DNA of 64,000 nt from Astragalus membranaceus (taxonomy: Eukaryota; Streptophyta; Magnoliopsida; Fabales; Fabaceae): NCBI GenBank assembly GCA_039519185.1, contig CM076847.1, forward strand, positions 53,389,708 through 53,453,707, read 5' to 3'. This document shows, one piece after another, positions 11,109 through 22,152 of the stretch. Both the position numbers and the translations under genes were made by a program. The notes beneath the pieces are model-generated. The model ran no database searches, was not told where the DNA came from, and saw only the letters and a program-made list of their open reading frames with translations. The first letter of the stretch is position 1, and every line of letters starts with the position of its first letter.

Positions 11109-11229
11109 GGTTCGACCTAGTCGGACTTTGCTATTAGAGTCTTTTACTTTCTTCAGTCGTGATTTTCTTAGTATGCTATTAGACATTGAGCTTGATCAAC
11201 TTAATACTTTGTACATATTTCGCAGAATC

Positions 11230-11772
11230 ATGGCAAGAAGAGGTAGAGGAGTTCCTCCCCCTGCTGATCCACATTTTGACTGGATGCAAAATGTGATTGA
11301 GAACCCACAGAAGATGATTCAGGATATGATGCTTATGCATCAGCAACAACTGACACAGCAACAAAATGCTCAACAGCAACAAGCTCATGAGCCACAAGTG
11401 AATCCAAGAAGGGTCTTCACAGAATTTTTGATGATGAAACCCTCCGAGTTCAGAGGTGGGCCTGATGTCATGAAAGCACAACATTGACTGGATGACATTG
11501 AAAAGATCTTTCTTACAATGCAAGTTACAGATGAAGACAAGCTGAGATTGGCATCCCATATGCTGAAGGGAGAGGCCAATAACTGGTGGATGAGTGCTAG
11601 AGCAATGATGGAGACCATGGGAACTCCCCAGACTTGGGAGAATTTCCGGACATGATTTCTGGAACAATTCTTTCCCACTGCAATGAGGTTTGATAAAGAG
11701 AATGAGTTTTTAGCTCTCACACAAGGAGGTTTGACCGTGGGCCAATACACGGCTAAAATTGAAGAGATGTAT
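11230..11772 (+). pseudogene. gag: Element C gag, N-terminal fragment
   Basis: Colinear with A's gag from its MARRGRG start (11230). It includes the Gln-rich segment and the retrotransposon-gag core up to GQYTAK and EEMY. Two nonsense changes are visible against A: a Trp codon to TGA at 11485-11487 and a Ser codon to TGA at about 11653. The reading stops at 11772, where family-2 LTR sequence takes over. The zinc knuckle and about 510 bp of gag (A positions about 59481-59991) are lost, not displaced, because C resumes at 22153 further downstream in the gene. Confidence 0.9.
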
Positions 11773-12829
11773 TAATTAAAAATATCAGAGTTTAAAAAAA
11801 TTTATTTTTCAATTCATCCAAACGGGATGCTACATTTTCTTCAATTCCAGCATACACAATTGATAATAAAATTCATCCTTTCAAAGAAAAACATAATACG
11901 TAGCTCCTCAATAAATGGGGCGAACCCTCATGTACTCAAAAGTCTACAACAAATAGTTCATCAACACGCAGCGGTTAAAAGAAATAGTTTCCAAACATAA
12001 TTGTAATAACATCAATACAAATCCATCAGTGTCACGAAAAATAAAACCAAAAATAACATTTATTCTCCCCCAGGTGCTACGTATCAGAGCATGACCGACT
12101 CGAGGGATGAAGGGTTAAAAGCCTTCACTCACGGTTAACTGTAGTAATAATCAACATAAGGGGTGAGTCTAAACCGTATAATAAAGTTTATGATAAGCAG
12201 TATGCCAGAGTAATGAACTACATCAACCACAGCAATATATATACATAACAGCTATTTAATATACACATATATATAACAACTAAGATAGTATCACAAAATG
12301 GTATGAAGAATGCATGAAGTGCAACCCACAACGACGGGCATATGCATGTGGTACCAATCAACGTAAATTTGCCATTCGGGCGACCCACAACAACGGGTAT
12401 ATCAACAACAACAATTTGCCACAAGGGCACCCACAACGCGGGCATATGCATATGAGAGCATGAAACACCATGAACGATGCACCACGACACAATCAACACA
12501 CAACACATTTATTTAGCATATCAACAACGTCATTATCAACCTTTGGCCATTAGACCCAACATCTTTAACAACATCGAAACATTTGGTCATTAGACCCATC
12601 GTCATTAACCTCCACATAATTTTAATACATCGACAACAACAACCACCGGGGACAGCCATTTGAGGTGCCCAGAGACCATCAGAAAATTAATAATTTTTAT
12701 GTTAAAACAGACTGTAATTGTGGGCAACTGAATAAGCTTCACAACTCACTTTGAACCACTTAAAACAGACACCCGAGTCAAAAGTTATGACAAAAACAAA
12801 CTGGAACAAAACTGAGACACATGCTGAAA

Positions 12830-13620
12830 ATGGCGCCCAGGCACTGGGCGCCTAGCAGGGAACAGCAACACACAAAATTGGCGCAGGAAAACTGGCGCAG
12901 GAAAACTGGCGCAACTTAGACACAACCAGCAACACAGAAACTGGCGCAACTTAGACACAGCCAGCAACACAAACTGGCGCAGCTTAGACAGAAACAGCAA
13001 CACAGCAACACAAAAACTGGCGCAACTTAGACACAACCAGCAACACAGAAACTGGCGCAACTTAGACACAGCCAGCAACACAAACTGGCGCATCTTAGAC
13101 AGAAACACCAACACAGCAACACAAAAACTGGCGCAACTTAGACACAACCAGCAACACAAACTGGCGCAACATAGACACAGCCAGCAACACAAACTGGCGC
13201 AGCTTAGACAGAAACAGCAACACAGCAACACAAAAACTGGCGCAACTTAGACACAACCAGCAACACAGAAACTGGCGCAACTTAGACACAACCAGCAACA
13301 TAAACTGGCGCAGGCAGCAACATTGGCGCCCATAGGGGATCCTAGTGACATTTCAGAATACGCAATCTAGCAACCAAATTTCATCACTAATGACATCCAG
13401 GCAACACAACTACACGGAAACACAACTTAGGAACGCAACACGGACAGCCAAAATTAGGCGCCCATGGCGCCCAGGCACAGGGAACTTGCGCCCATGACGC
13501 CTCTGCGCTGGTACAGCAACACAAAAATGCATCATGCGCCCAGGAGGGCGCCCGGACAGCATCAAAACGCATGGCAATGGCAACAACAATGGCGCCCATG
13601 GCGCCTAAGACTTGAACAAC
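12830..13620. repeat. Tandem array with GGCGC core in B left LTR
   Basis: About ten imperfect units of roughly 38-40 bp, with an actggcgcaacttagacac core and an accagcaacacagaa-type spacer, followed by scattered ggcgcc words to 13600. Cys/Leu-rich minus-strand ORFs here only read through the repeat. Confidence 0.88.
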
Positions 13621-13862
13621 GACGCAACCAATTTATCAAACACCTCATATACGACTATGGCAACATCAAAACATCACTTTCTTAATAACCACCATCAAAA
13701 CACCCAATCTCTACAAGTCATCATCAATCAAAGTTTTCAATCAACATGGTTATATCTCAATTATCACTAATCAGACACTAAACAACATCCTAATGCGACG
13801 TAGATCCTACCCCACATACATCCCATCATATACCTTATTATAAAGCAAGACCCACCCTTACC

Positions 13863-14294
13863 TTGGTTATGCCGAAGACGATGAGGCCTCTACGAAGCAC
13901 CGAAGTAACCACAGCAACAGCTCCTTGCTCCTCTTCTCTCTTGCGCCGTACGCCCTTCTTCTCTCTTCTCACTCTCTTCGCAACTTTCTTCTCTCCCTTC
14001 TATCTTCTCTCTTTTGCGATTTCTTTCTTTCTTTCTCTCCTCTCTATTTCGCGATCCCTTCCTTTCTTTTCCTCTCCAATTTCGCGAATGAGTCCCCCTT
14101 CCCTAACCCTTGTTACATGCGCCTAGGCCTAAGTCAATGGGCTTGGGCTTGGGCCAATCTTACCGCCGCGGGATTACCAACACCACCCCCTTCAATTTGA
14201 ATAAAAACAATATATTAATAATTTAATATAACAATAATAATGCAACACTTAAATAATTTAATTAAATAATTAGTTAAATTATTTTGGGTGTTAC
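13863..14294. other. Pyrimidine-rich and AT-rich end of B left LTR
   Basis: A ctctct/ttctt-rich stretch, then gggcttgggcttgggcc, then an AT-rich taatttaa run before the LTR end. The order is conserved at 20875-21306, 27180-27510, 31330-31688, 39680-40016, 42430-42780 and 51260-51632, so it is part of the LTR and not a gene. Confidence 0.8.
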
Positions 14295-14295
14295 A

Positions 14296-14309
14296 ACTCT
14301 CCCCCAGTT
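14296..14309 (-). other. PPT of complex B, left copy
   Basis: Reverse complement aactgggggagagt directly before the 3' LTR. The family-2 consensus here is aagtgggggagagt. Confidence 0.85.
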
Positions 14310-17300
14310 AGAAAATTTCGTCCTCGAAATTCTTACCTGATTCAAACAGCTCTGGATAAGACTCCTTCATCTTACTCTCCAGGTCCCAAGTCATGCTCTC
14401 TCCAGCAGCTCCTAACCAAACCACTTTCACCAAAGCAATCTCCTTCCCTCTTAGAACCTTCACTTCCCGATCTTCAATCCGCACAGGCATAGTCTCCACA
14501 GTGAGATTATCCCGTACCTCCACATCATCCATGTGAATCACATGAGACGGGTCTGGAACATACTTTCGAAGTTGCGACACGTGAAACACGTCATGCAAGT
14601 TCGAAAGATTAGGCGGCAAAGCCACCCTATAGGCAACATTTCCAACCCTCTCAGTAATCTGATACGGACCAATAAAACGAGGAGTGAGCTTCTTCGACTT
14701 CAAGGCACGCCCAACACCAGTCACCGGAGTGACTCTCAGAAATACATGCTCACCTGCTTGGAATTCTAAGTCCTTTCTTCGATTATCATGGTAGCTCTTT
14801 TGTCGGCTCTGCGACGCTTTCATTTTCTCACGGATCAACTTAACCTTCTCAGTAGTCTCGCGAACAATCTCTGGTCCAAGCACCACGCTCTCACCAGACT
14901 CATACCAACATAGTGGGGTTCTACACTTCCGACCATACAACGCCTCAAAAGGTGCCATCCCAATACTAGAATGGTAACTGATGTTGTATGTGAATTCTAT
15001 CAATGGAAGGTAGGAATCCCATGAACCTCCCTGCTCCAAGACACAGGCTCTTAACAAATCTTTCAGTGACTGAATTGTCCTCTCTGACTGACCATCTGTC
15101 TGAGGATGATAGGCTGAACTCAACCTCAACTATGATTCCAACTTCTCATGCAAACTTCTCCAGAACTCTGAAGTAAACCTCGGGTCTTTGTCTGAAACAA
15201 TACTCATAGGAACTCCGTGAAGCTTCACAACTTCCCGAATATAGATCTCTGCTAACCTTGGCACTGGATACGTGATATTAATAGGAATAAAATGGGACGA
15301 CTTTGTTAACCTATCAACAATCACCCAAATGGCATCATACCCTTTCGCAGTACGAGGCAAACCTGTCACAAAATCCATAGCAATGCTGTCCCACTTCCAC
15401 TCTGGGATATCCAATGGTTGCATCAACCCCGCAGGCTTCTGGTGCTCAACCTTTGACTTCTGACAAGTCAAACATGCATACACAAACCGTGCCACATCCC
15501 GCTTCATCCCCGGCCACCAAAACAGTTTCTTCAAATCCTGGTACATCTTTGTAGCCCCCGGATGAATACTCAACTTGCTTCTGTGACTCTCCTCTAGAAT
15601 CACTCTCTTCATCTCAGCATCATCAGGAATACAGATTCTATCCCTGAATCTCAACACACCTTGGGAATCTAACTTGAAATCCCTATTCTCAGCTTGATCA
15701 TTCACAACTATCAAGTCCACTAGTTTCACATCTGACTTCTGGGCTTCCCGGATACTAGCTAAAAAGTCATTGCCAATCTTCAACATTCCCAATCTAAGAC
15801 TCTGCGGTGTTACTTCGCAAACTAAGCTCATATCTCGGAATTGCTCAATCAACTCCAACTCTTTAACCATCATTGCTGACATATGCAAGGTCTTTCGACT
15901 TAAAGCATCAGCCACGACATTAGCTTTGCCTGGGTGATAGTTCAAGCCGAAATCATAATCCTTCAACAATTCTAACCAACGTCTCTGTCTCATATTCAGC
16001 TCCTTCTGATCAAACAAGTACTTCAAGCTCTTATGGTCACTAAACACCTCAAATCTAGTACCATAAAGATAGTGCCTCCAAATCTTCAGCACGAACACAA
16101 TCGCAGCTAGCTCCATATCATGCGTAGGGTAGTTCTTCTCATGGGTCCTCAACTGTCTAGACGCATAAGCTACTACCTTACCATCTTGCATAAGCACACC
16201 TCCCAAACACATTTTGGACGCATCACAATACACCACAAACGGTCGATCCGGAACGGGCAAAGTCAAAGTAGGAGATGTTGTCAATCTCTTCTTCAACTCA
16301 TTGAAGCTCTCTTCACATCGAGCATCCCACACAAAAGCCTTTCGTTTACAAGTTAATTGAGTCAACGGAAGAGCCAACTTAGAGAATCCTTCAATAAACC
16401 TCCTATAATAACCAGCTAACCCCAAGAAGCTTCTAATCTCAGTAACTGACCTCGGGCTCTCCCATTGCAACACAGCATCTACCTTGGCTGGATCCACAGC
16501 AATACCATTACCAGAGATAATATGACCAAGGAAACTTACTTCATTCAGCCAGAACTCACACTTAGACAACTTTGCATACAGCTTCTTTTCTTTCAACACT
16601 TCTAGCACTAACCTCAAATGTTCTGCGTGCTCCTCTTCCGTCTTAGAATACACTAGAATGTCATCAATAAACACCACCACAAACCGATCCAAGTAACTAT
16701 GGAAAATACGATTCATGTATTCCATAAATACTCCCGGCGCGTTGGTAACACCGAACGGCATCACAGAATACTCATAGTGCCCATATCTAGTTCTGAAAGC
16801 TGTCTTCTGAATGTCTTCATCCTTCACCTTGATCTGGTGATAACCCGACCTCAAATCAATCTTGCTAAACACCTTAGCACCTACCAATTGGTCCATCAAA
16901 TCATCAATCCTCGGGAGCGGATACTTGTTTTTAATTGTTACCTTGTTCAACTGCCTATAATCAACACAGAGCCTCATACTTCCATCCTTCTTCTTTACCA
17001 GCAACACTGGAGCTCCTCACGGTGACACACTTGGCCTTAAAAATTTCTTCTCAAGCAGATCTTCTAGTTGCTTCTTCAATTCTGACAATTTTGATGCTGA
17101 CATCCTGTACGGTGCCATAGACACAGGCCTCGTACCAGGTACAAGATCAGTAGCAAATTCAACTTCCCTCTCTGGCGGAACACTTGGAATCTCATCAGGG
17201 AACACTTCGGAAAATTCACACACCACCTGCAACCCTTCAATAATAGCATGATTCTCAACAGACATAGAAGCTACTAGCGAGAATAATTGAACTCTTTCTT

Positions 17301-18558
17301 TCATCAACTTTCGCAACTGACTAGCGGATAACAGACCAGAATCATCAACTCCGAAGATCGACAAGGGACACTGAGAACATACTAGAGAAGTGGTTACCGA
17401 CCCATTAGCTGGAGTGTCGACTACCATTTCTCCATTCATAGCAGACAAAACAAGATTCAACTTCTTACAACATTCAGCAGCAATAAAACAGTGGGTAGTA
17501 CCAGTATCAATAATAGATCTTAGAGGAGTACCATTAATGAGACACGTACCTCTAATAAGTCCATCACCCTCAGAAGACTCTTCACCCGCCAAGGCGAACA
17601 CTTTCCCACTGAACCTTTCCTTCTTCGGCTTCGGACACTTAGCACTAATGTGCCCACCTTCACCACAGTTGAAACAGAGCATATCCTTACGCCCACACTC
17701 AGCTGCCAGATGACCATCCTTACCACATTTGAAACACTTCCTCGCATCGGTATTGCACGCGTTGCTCTTATGACCAGGCTTACCACATTTGTAACACACA
17801 ATGTAAGCGGGAGCATCTCCCCCACTATTCTTTTTACCCTCAGTAGATCTCTGTTTACCCTTACCAGCAGAAATTTCATATGGTTTACTACGACTCTGGA
17901 ATTTACCCCTCTGCTCCTTCATAACCTTGAAATGAGCACTACTGTCTTTTTCAAAGGTCCTACAACTGTCAATCAAATCAGAGAACACCCGGATCTTCTG
18001 GTACCCAATAGCTTTCTTAATGTCAGCCCTCAACCCATTCTCAAACTTGATACATTTGGAGAACTCAGAGTTAGCATCAGTGTAGTGAGGATAAAATTTG
18101 GCCAATTCAGTGAACTTGGCAGCATATTCTGTTACAGACATGTTTCCTTGCTTCAGCTCAAGGAACTCAATTTCCTTCTTGCCCCTGACATCTTCTGGAA
18201 AATATTTTCTTAAAAATTCCCTGCGGAACACAGCCCAAGTAATCTCTTCATTAGCAGTCTCCAACCTTTGCCTAACCTCCAACCACCAGTCATCAGCTTC
18301 CTCTGCCAGCATATGAGTACCATATCTGACCTTTTGAGCTTCATTACAATCCATGACACGGAAAATCCTTTCCACTTCCTTCAACCACGCTAGAGCACCA
18401 TCAGGGTCATACTTGCCCTTAAAAGTAGGCGGCTTCTCCTTTTGGAAAGTGGCCAGACTGCGAGTTCCAGCATTTTCACCGTCATTCTGCTGGTTCCCAA
18501 CAACCTGCGCCATAGCTTGCAAAGCAGCAGCAAGAGCAGCTTCGTTCCTTCCAGCCAT
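14308..18558 (-). pseudogene. gag-pol: B gag-pol polyprotein, two stops and an in-frame protease deletion
   Basis: One minus-strand frame from MAGRNEAALA (18558) to the chromodomain-like end (VVWLGAAGESMTWDLE ... SYPELFES). Domains in order: gag core (about 18100-18480), three CCHC knuckles (CYKCGKPGH, CFKCGKDGH, CFNCGEGGH; 17630-17800), protease start IIDTGTTHC, RT (KIDLRSGYHQ, FIDDILVYS), RNase H (YCDASKMCLGG), integrase zinc finger and catalytic motifs AMDFVTGLP, SDKDPRF and TDGQSERT, then the tail. Against D, about 41 residues between SIFG and the LLSASQ block are missing in frame, removing the conserved ILGMDWL protease segment. Two nonsense codons break the frame: Trp to TGA at about 17017 and a TAG at about 15130. 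At about 1,416 codons it is otherwise near full length. It is probably a recent casualty of mutation. Confidence 0.92.
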
Positions 18559-18665
18559 TTCAACTTAACACTGCAGCACACACAACAATTAGAACTAATC
18601 TAACAACTCTTAATTGTCAAAAGACACTAAGAATGGACAACATTGGCCGGACAGACCGAACTTTA

Positions 18666-18677
18666 GCTCTGATACCA
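18666..18677 (-). other. PBS of complex B, left copy
   Basis: Reverse complement TGGTATCAGAGC (initiator tRNA-Met), separated from the LTR by four bases. Confidence 0.9.
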
Positions 18678-18681
18678 CTAA

Positions 18682-21307
18682 TGTAACACCCCATTTCTAC
18701 CCGGCAATTTTAATTAAAAATGTCAGAGTTTAAAAAAATTCATTTTTCAATTCATCCAAACGGGATGCTACATTTTCTTCAATTCCAGCATACACAATTG
18801 ATAATAAAATTCATCCTTTCAAAGAAAAACATAATACGTAGCTCCTCAATATATGGGGCGAACCCTCAAGTACTCAAAAGTCTACAACAAATAGTTCATC
18901 AACACGCAGCGGTTAAAAGAAATAGTTTCCAAACATAATTGTAATAACATCAATACAAATCCATCAGTGTCACGAAAAATAAAACCAAAAATAACATTTA
19001 TTCGCCCCCAGGTGCTACGTATCAGAGCATGACCGACTCGAGGGATGAAGGGTTAAAAGCCTTCACTCACGGTTAACTGTAGTAATAATCAACATAAGGG
19101 GTGAGTCTAAACCGTATAATAAAGTTTATGATAAGCAGTATGCTAGAGTAATGAACTACATCAACCACAACAATATATATACATAACAGCTATTTAATTT
19201 ACACATATATATAACAACTAAGATAGTATCACAAAATGGTATGGAGAATGCATGAAGTGCAACCCACAACGACGGGCATATGCATGTGGTACCAATCAAC
19301 ATAAATTTGCCATTCGGGCGACCCACAACAACGGGTATATCAACAACAACAATTTGCCCAAAGGGCACCCACAACGCGGGCATATGCATATGAGAGCATG
19401 AGACACCATGAACGATGCACCACGACACAATCAACACACAACACATTTATTTAGCATATCAACAACGTCATTATCAACCTTTGTCCATTAGACCCAACAT
19501 CTTTAACAACATCGAAACATTTGGTCATTAGACCCATCGTCATTAACCTCCACATAATTTTACAACATCGACAACAACAACCACCGGGGACAGCCATTTG
19601 AGGTGCCCAGAGACCATCAGAAAATTAATAGTTTTTATCTTAAAACAGACTTTAATTGTGGGCAACTGAATAAGCTTCACAACGCACTTTGAACCACTTA
19701 AAACAGACACCCGAGTCAAAAGTTATGACAAAAACAAACTTGGAACAAAACTGAGACACAACCAGCAACACAGAAACTGGCGCAACTTAGACACAGCCAG
19801 CAACACAAACTGGCGCAGCTTAGACAGAAACAGCAACACAGCAACACAAAAATTGGCGCAGGAGAACTGGCGCAGGAAAACTGGCGCAACTTAGACACAA
19901 CCAGCAACACAGAAACTGGCGCCACTTAGACACAGCCAGCAACACAAACTGGCGCAGCTTAGACAGAAACAGCAACACAGCAACACAAAAACTGGCGCAC
20001 CTTAGACACAACCAGCAACACAGAAACTGGCGCAACTTAGACACAACCAGCAACACAGAAACTGGCGCAACTTAGACACTGCCAGCAACACAAACTGGCG
20101 CAGTTTAGACAGAAACAGCAACACAGCAACACAAAAACTGGCGCAACTTAGACACAACCAGCAACACAGAAACTGGCGCAACTTAGACACAGCCAGCAAC
20201 ATTAACTGGCGCAGCTTAGACAGAAACAGCAACAAAGCAACATAAAAACTGGCGCAACTTAGACACAACCAGCAACACAAAAACTGGCGCAACTTAGACA
20301 CAGCCAGCAACACAAACTGGCGCAGGCAGCAACATTGGCGCCCATAGGGGATCCTAGTGACATTTCAGAATACGCAATCTAGCAACCAAAATTCAGCACC
20401 AATGACATCCAGGCAACACAACTACACAGAAACACAACTTAGGAACGCAACACGGGCAGCCAAAATTAGGCGCCCTTGGCGCCCAGGCACAGGGAACTTG
20501 CGCCCATGACGCCTCTGCGCTAGGACAGCAACACAGAAATGCATCATGCGCCCAGGAGGGTGCCCGGACAGCATCAAAACGCATGGCAATGGCAACAACA
20601 ATGGCGCCCATGGCGCCTAAGACTTGAACAACGACGCAACCAATTTATCAAACACCTCATATACGAATATGGCAACATCAAAACATCACTTTCTTAATAA
20701 CCACCATCAAAACACCCAATCTCTACAAGTCATCATCAATCAAAGTTTTCAATCAACATGGTTATATCTCAATTATCACTAATCAGACACTAAACAACAT
20801 CCTAATGCGACGTAGATCCTACCCCACATACATCCCATCATATCCCTTATTATAAAGCAAGACCCACCCTTACCTTGGTTATGCCGAAGACGATGAGACC
20901 TCTACGAAGCACCGAAGTAACCACAGCAACAGCTCCTTGCTCCTCTTCTCTCTTGCGCCGTACGCCCTTCTTCTCTCTTCTCACTCTCTTCGCAACTTTC
21001 TTCTCTCCCTTCTCTCTTCTCTCTTTTGCGATTTCTTTCTTTCTTTCTCTCCTCTCTATTTCGCGATCCCTTCCTTTCTTTTCCTCTCCAATTTCGCGAA
21101 TGAGTCCCCCTTCCCTAACCCTTGCTACATGCGCCTAGGCCTAAGTCAATGGGCTTGGGCTTGGGCCAATCTTACCACCCCGGGATTACCAACACCACCC
21201 CCTTCAATTTGAATAAAAACAATATATTAATAATTTAATATAACAATAATAATGCAACACTTAAATAATTTAATTAAATAATTAATTAAATTATTTTGGG
21301 TGTTACA
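18682..21307 (-). repeat. Middle LTR of complex B
   Basis: 2,626 bp from TGTAACACCCCA to GGGTGTTACA on the plus strand. The PBS lies on its left and a PPT on its right, so it is shared by two tandem copies. It is highly similar to 11773-14295, including the repeat array. Confidence 0.92.
19741..20340. repeat. Tandem GGCGC array in B middle LTR
   Basis: Same roughly 38-40-bp units as at 12830-13310 but with more copies (about 14) and a different internal order, so the two LTRs differ mainly by repeat expansion or contraction. Confidence 0.88.
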
Positions 21308-22130
21308 ACTCTCTCCCACTTAGAAAATTTCGTCCTCGAAATTCTTACCTGATTCAAACAGCTCTGGATAAGACTCCTTCATCTTACTCTCCAGCTCCCA
21401 AGTCATGCTCTCTCCAGCAGCTCCTAACCAAACCACTTTCACCAAAGCAATCTCCTTCCCTCTCAGAACCTTCACTTCCCGATCTTCAATCCGCACAGGC
21501 ATAGTCTCCACAGTGAGATTATCCCGTACCTCCACATCATCCATGTGAATCACATGAGACGGGTCTGGAACATACTTTCGAAGTTGCGACACGTGAAACA
21601 CGTCATGCAAGTTCGAAAGATTAGGCGGCAAAGCCACCCTATAGGCAACATTTCCAACCCTCTCAGTAATCTGATACGGACCAATAAAACGAGGAGTGAG
21701 CTTCTTCGACTTCAAGGCACGCCCAACACCAACCACCGGAGTGACTCTCAGAAATACATGCTCACCTGCTTGGAATTCTATGTCCTTTCTTCGATTATCA
21801 TGGTAGCTCTTTTGTCGGCTCTGCGACACTTTCATTTTCTCACGGATCAACTTAACCTTCTCAGTAGTCTCGCGAACAATCTCTGGTCCAAGCACCACGC
21901 TCTCACCAGACTCATACCAACATAGTGGGGTTCTACACTTCCGACCATACAACGCCTCAAAAGGTGCCATCCCAATACTAGAATGGTAACTGTTGTTGTA
22001 TGTGAATTCTATCAATGGAAGGAAGGAATCCCATGAACCTCCCTGCTCCAAGACACAGGCTCTCAACAAATCTCCCAGTGACTGAATTGTCCTCTCTAAC
22101 TGACCATCTGTCTGAGGATGATAGGCTGAA
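21308..22130 (-). pseudogene. pol: B right copy: PPT and C-terminal integrase/chromodomain piece
   Basis: PPT-like aagtgggagagagt (21308-21321), then a 272-codon open frame (22138 to 21320). It covers the integrase end from SSAYHPQTDGQLERT through FEALYGRKCRTP and the RFIGPYQI region to the tail WLGAAGESMTWELE and SYPELFES. It is nearly identical to 14308-15129. The sequence is cut before the second catalytic Asp, at the filler junction with element C, so nothing upstream survives. Confidence 0.9.
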
Positions 22131-22152
22131 CTCAACAAGGTAACGATTAAGC
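22131..22152 (+). other. Junction filler copied from element C's RT
   Basis: The bases at 22129-22151 are an exact 23-nt match to 22898-22920 in C's own RT (coding for NKVTIK). They lie between B's integrase end and C's gag/protease sequence, which starts at about 22153 (ggtacggg). B naturally has ctcaac here, giving a short microhomology for the template switch. Confidence 0.85.

Larger units (their letters stand above)
11773..14295 (-). repeat. Left LTR of complex B
   Basis: Matches 18711-21307 closely, ends GGGTGTTACA beside the PPT, and lacks the outer 29 nt including TGTAACACCCC. The junction with C shares a taatt overlap, suggesting microhomology-mediated joining. Confidence 0.9.
11773..22130 (-). 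mobile_element. Complex B: tandem family-2 chromovirus (LTR-internal-LTR-partial internal)
   Basis: Read on the plus strand: LTR (11773-14295, outer 29 nt missing), internal region of a minus-strand element (14296-18681), LTR (18682-21307), then a second internal region starting again at the PPT and integrase end (21308-22130) and broken inside integrase. The middle LTR is the 5' LTR of the left copy and the 3' LTR of the right copy, the signature of a tandem array made by recombination between elements or LTRs. No target duplication flanks the complex, and C has lost sequence at the site. Confidence 0.85.

Noticed and set aside
12785..13301. Cys/Leu-rich ORFs resembling membrane or antimicrobial peptides
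   Set aside because: They are translations of the roughly 39-bp GGCGC tandem units; the same occurs at 19716-20313. No start context or conservation beyond the repeat.
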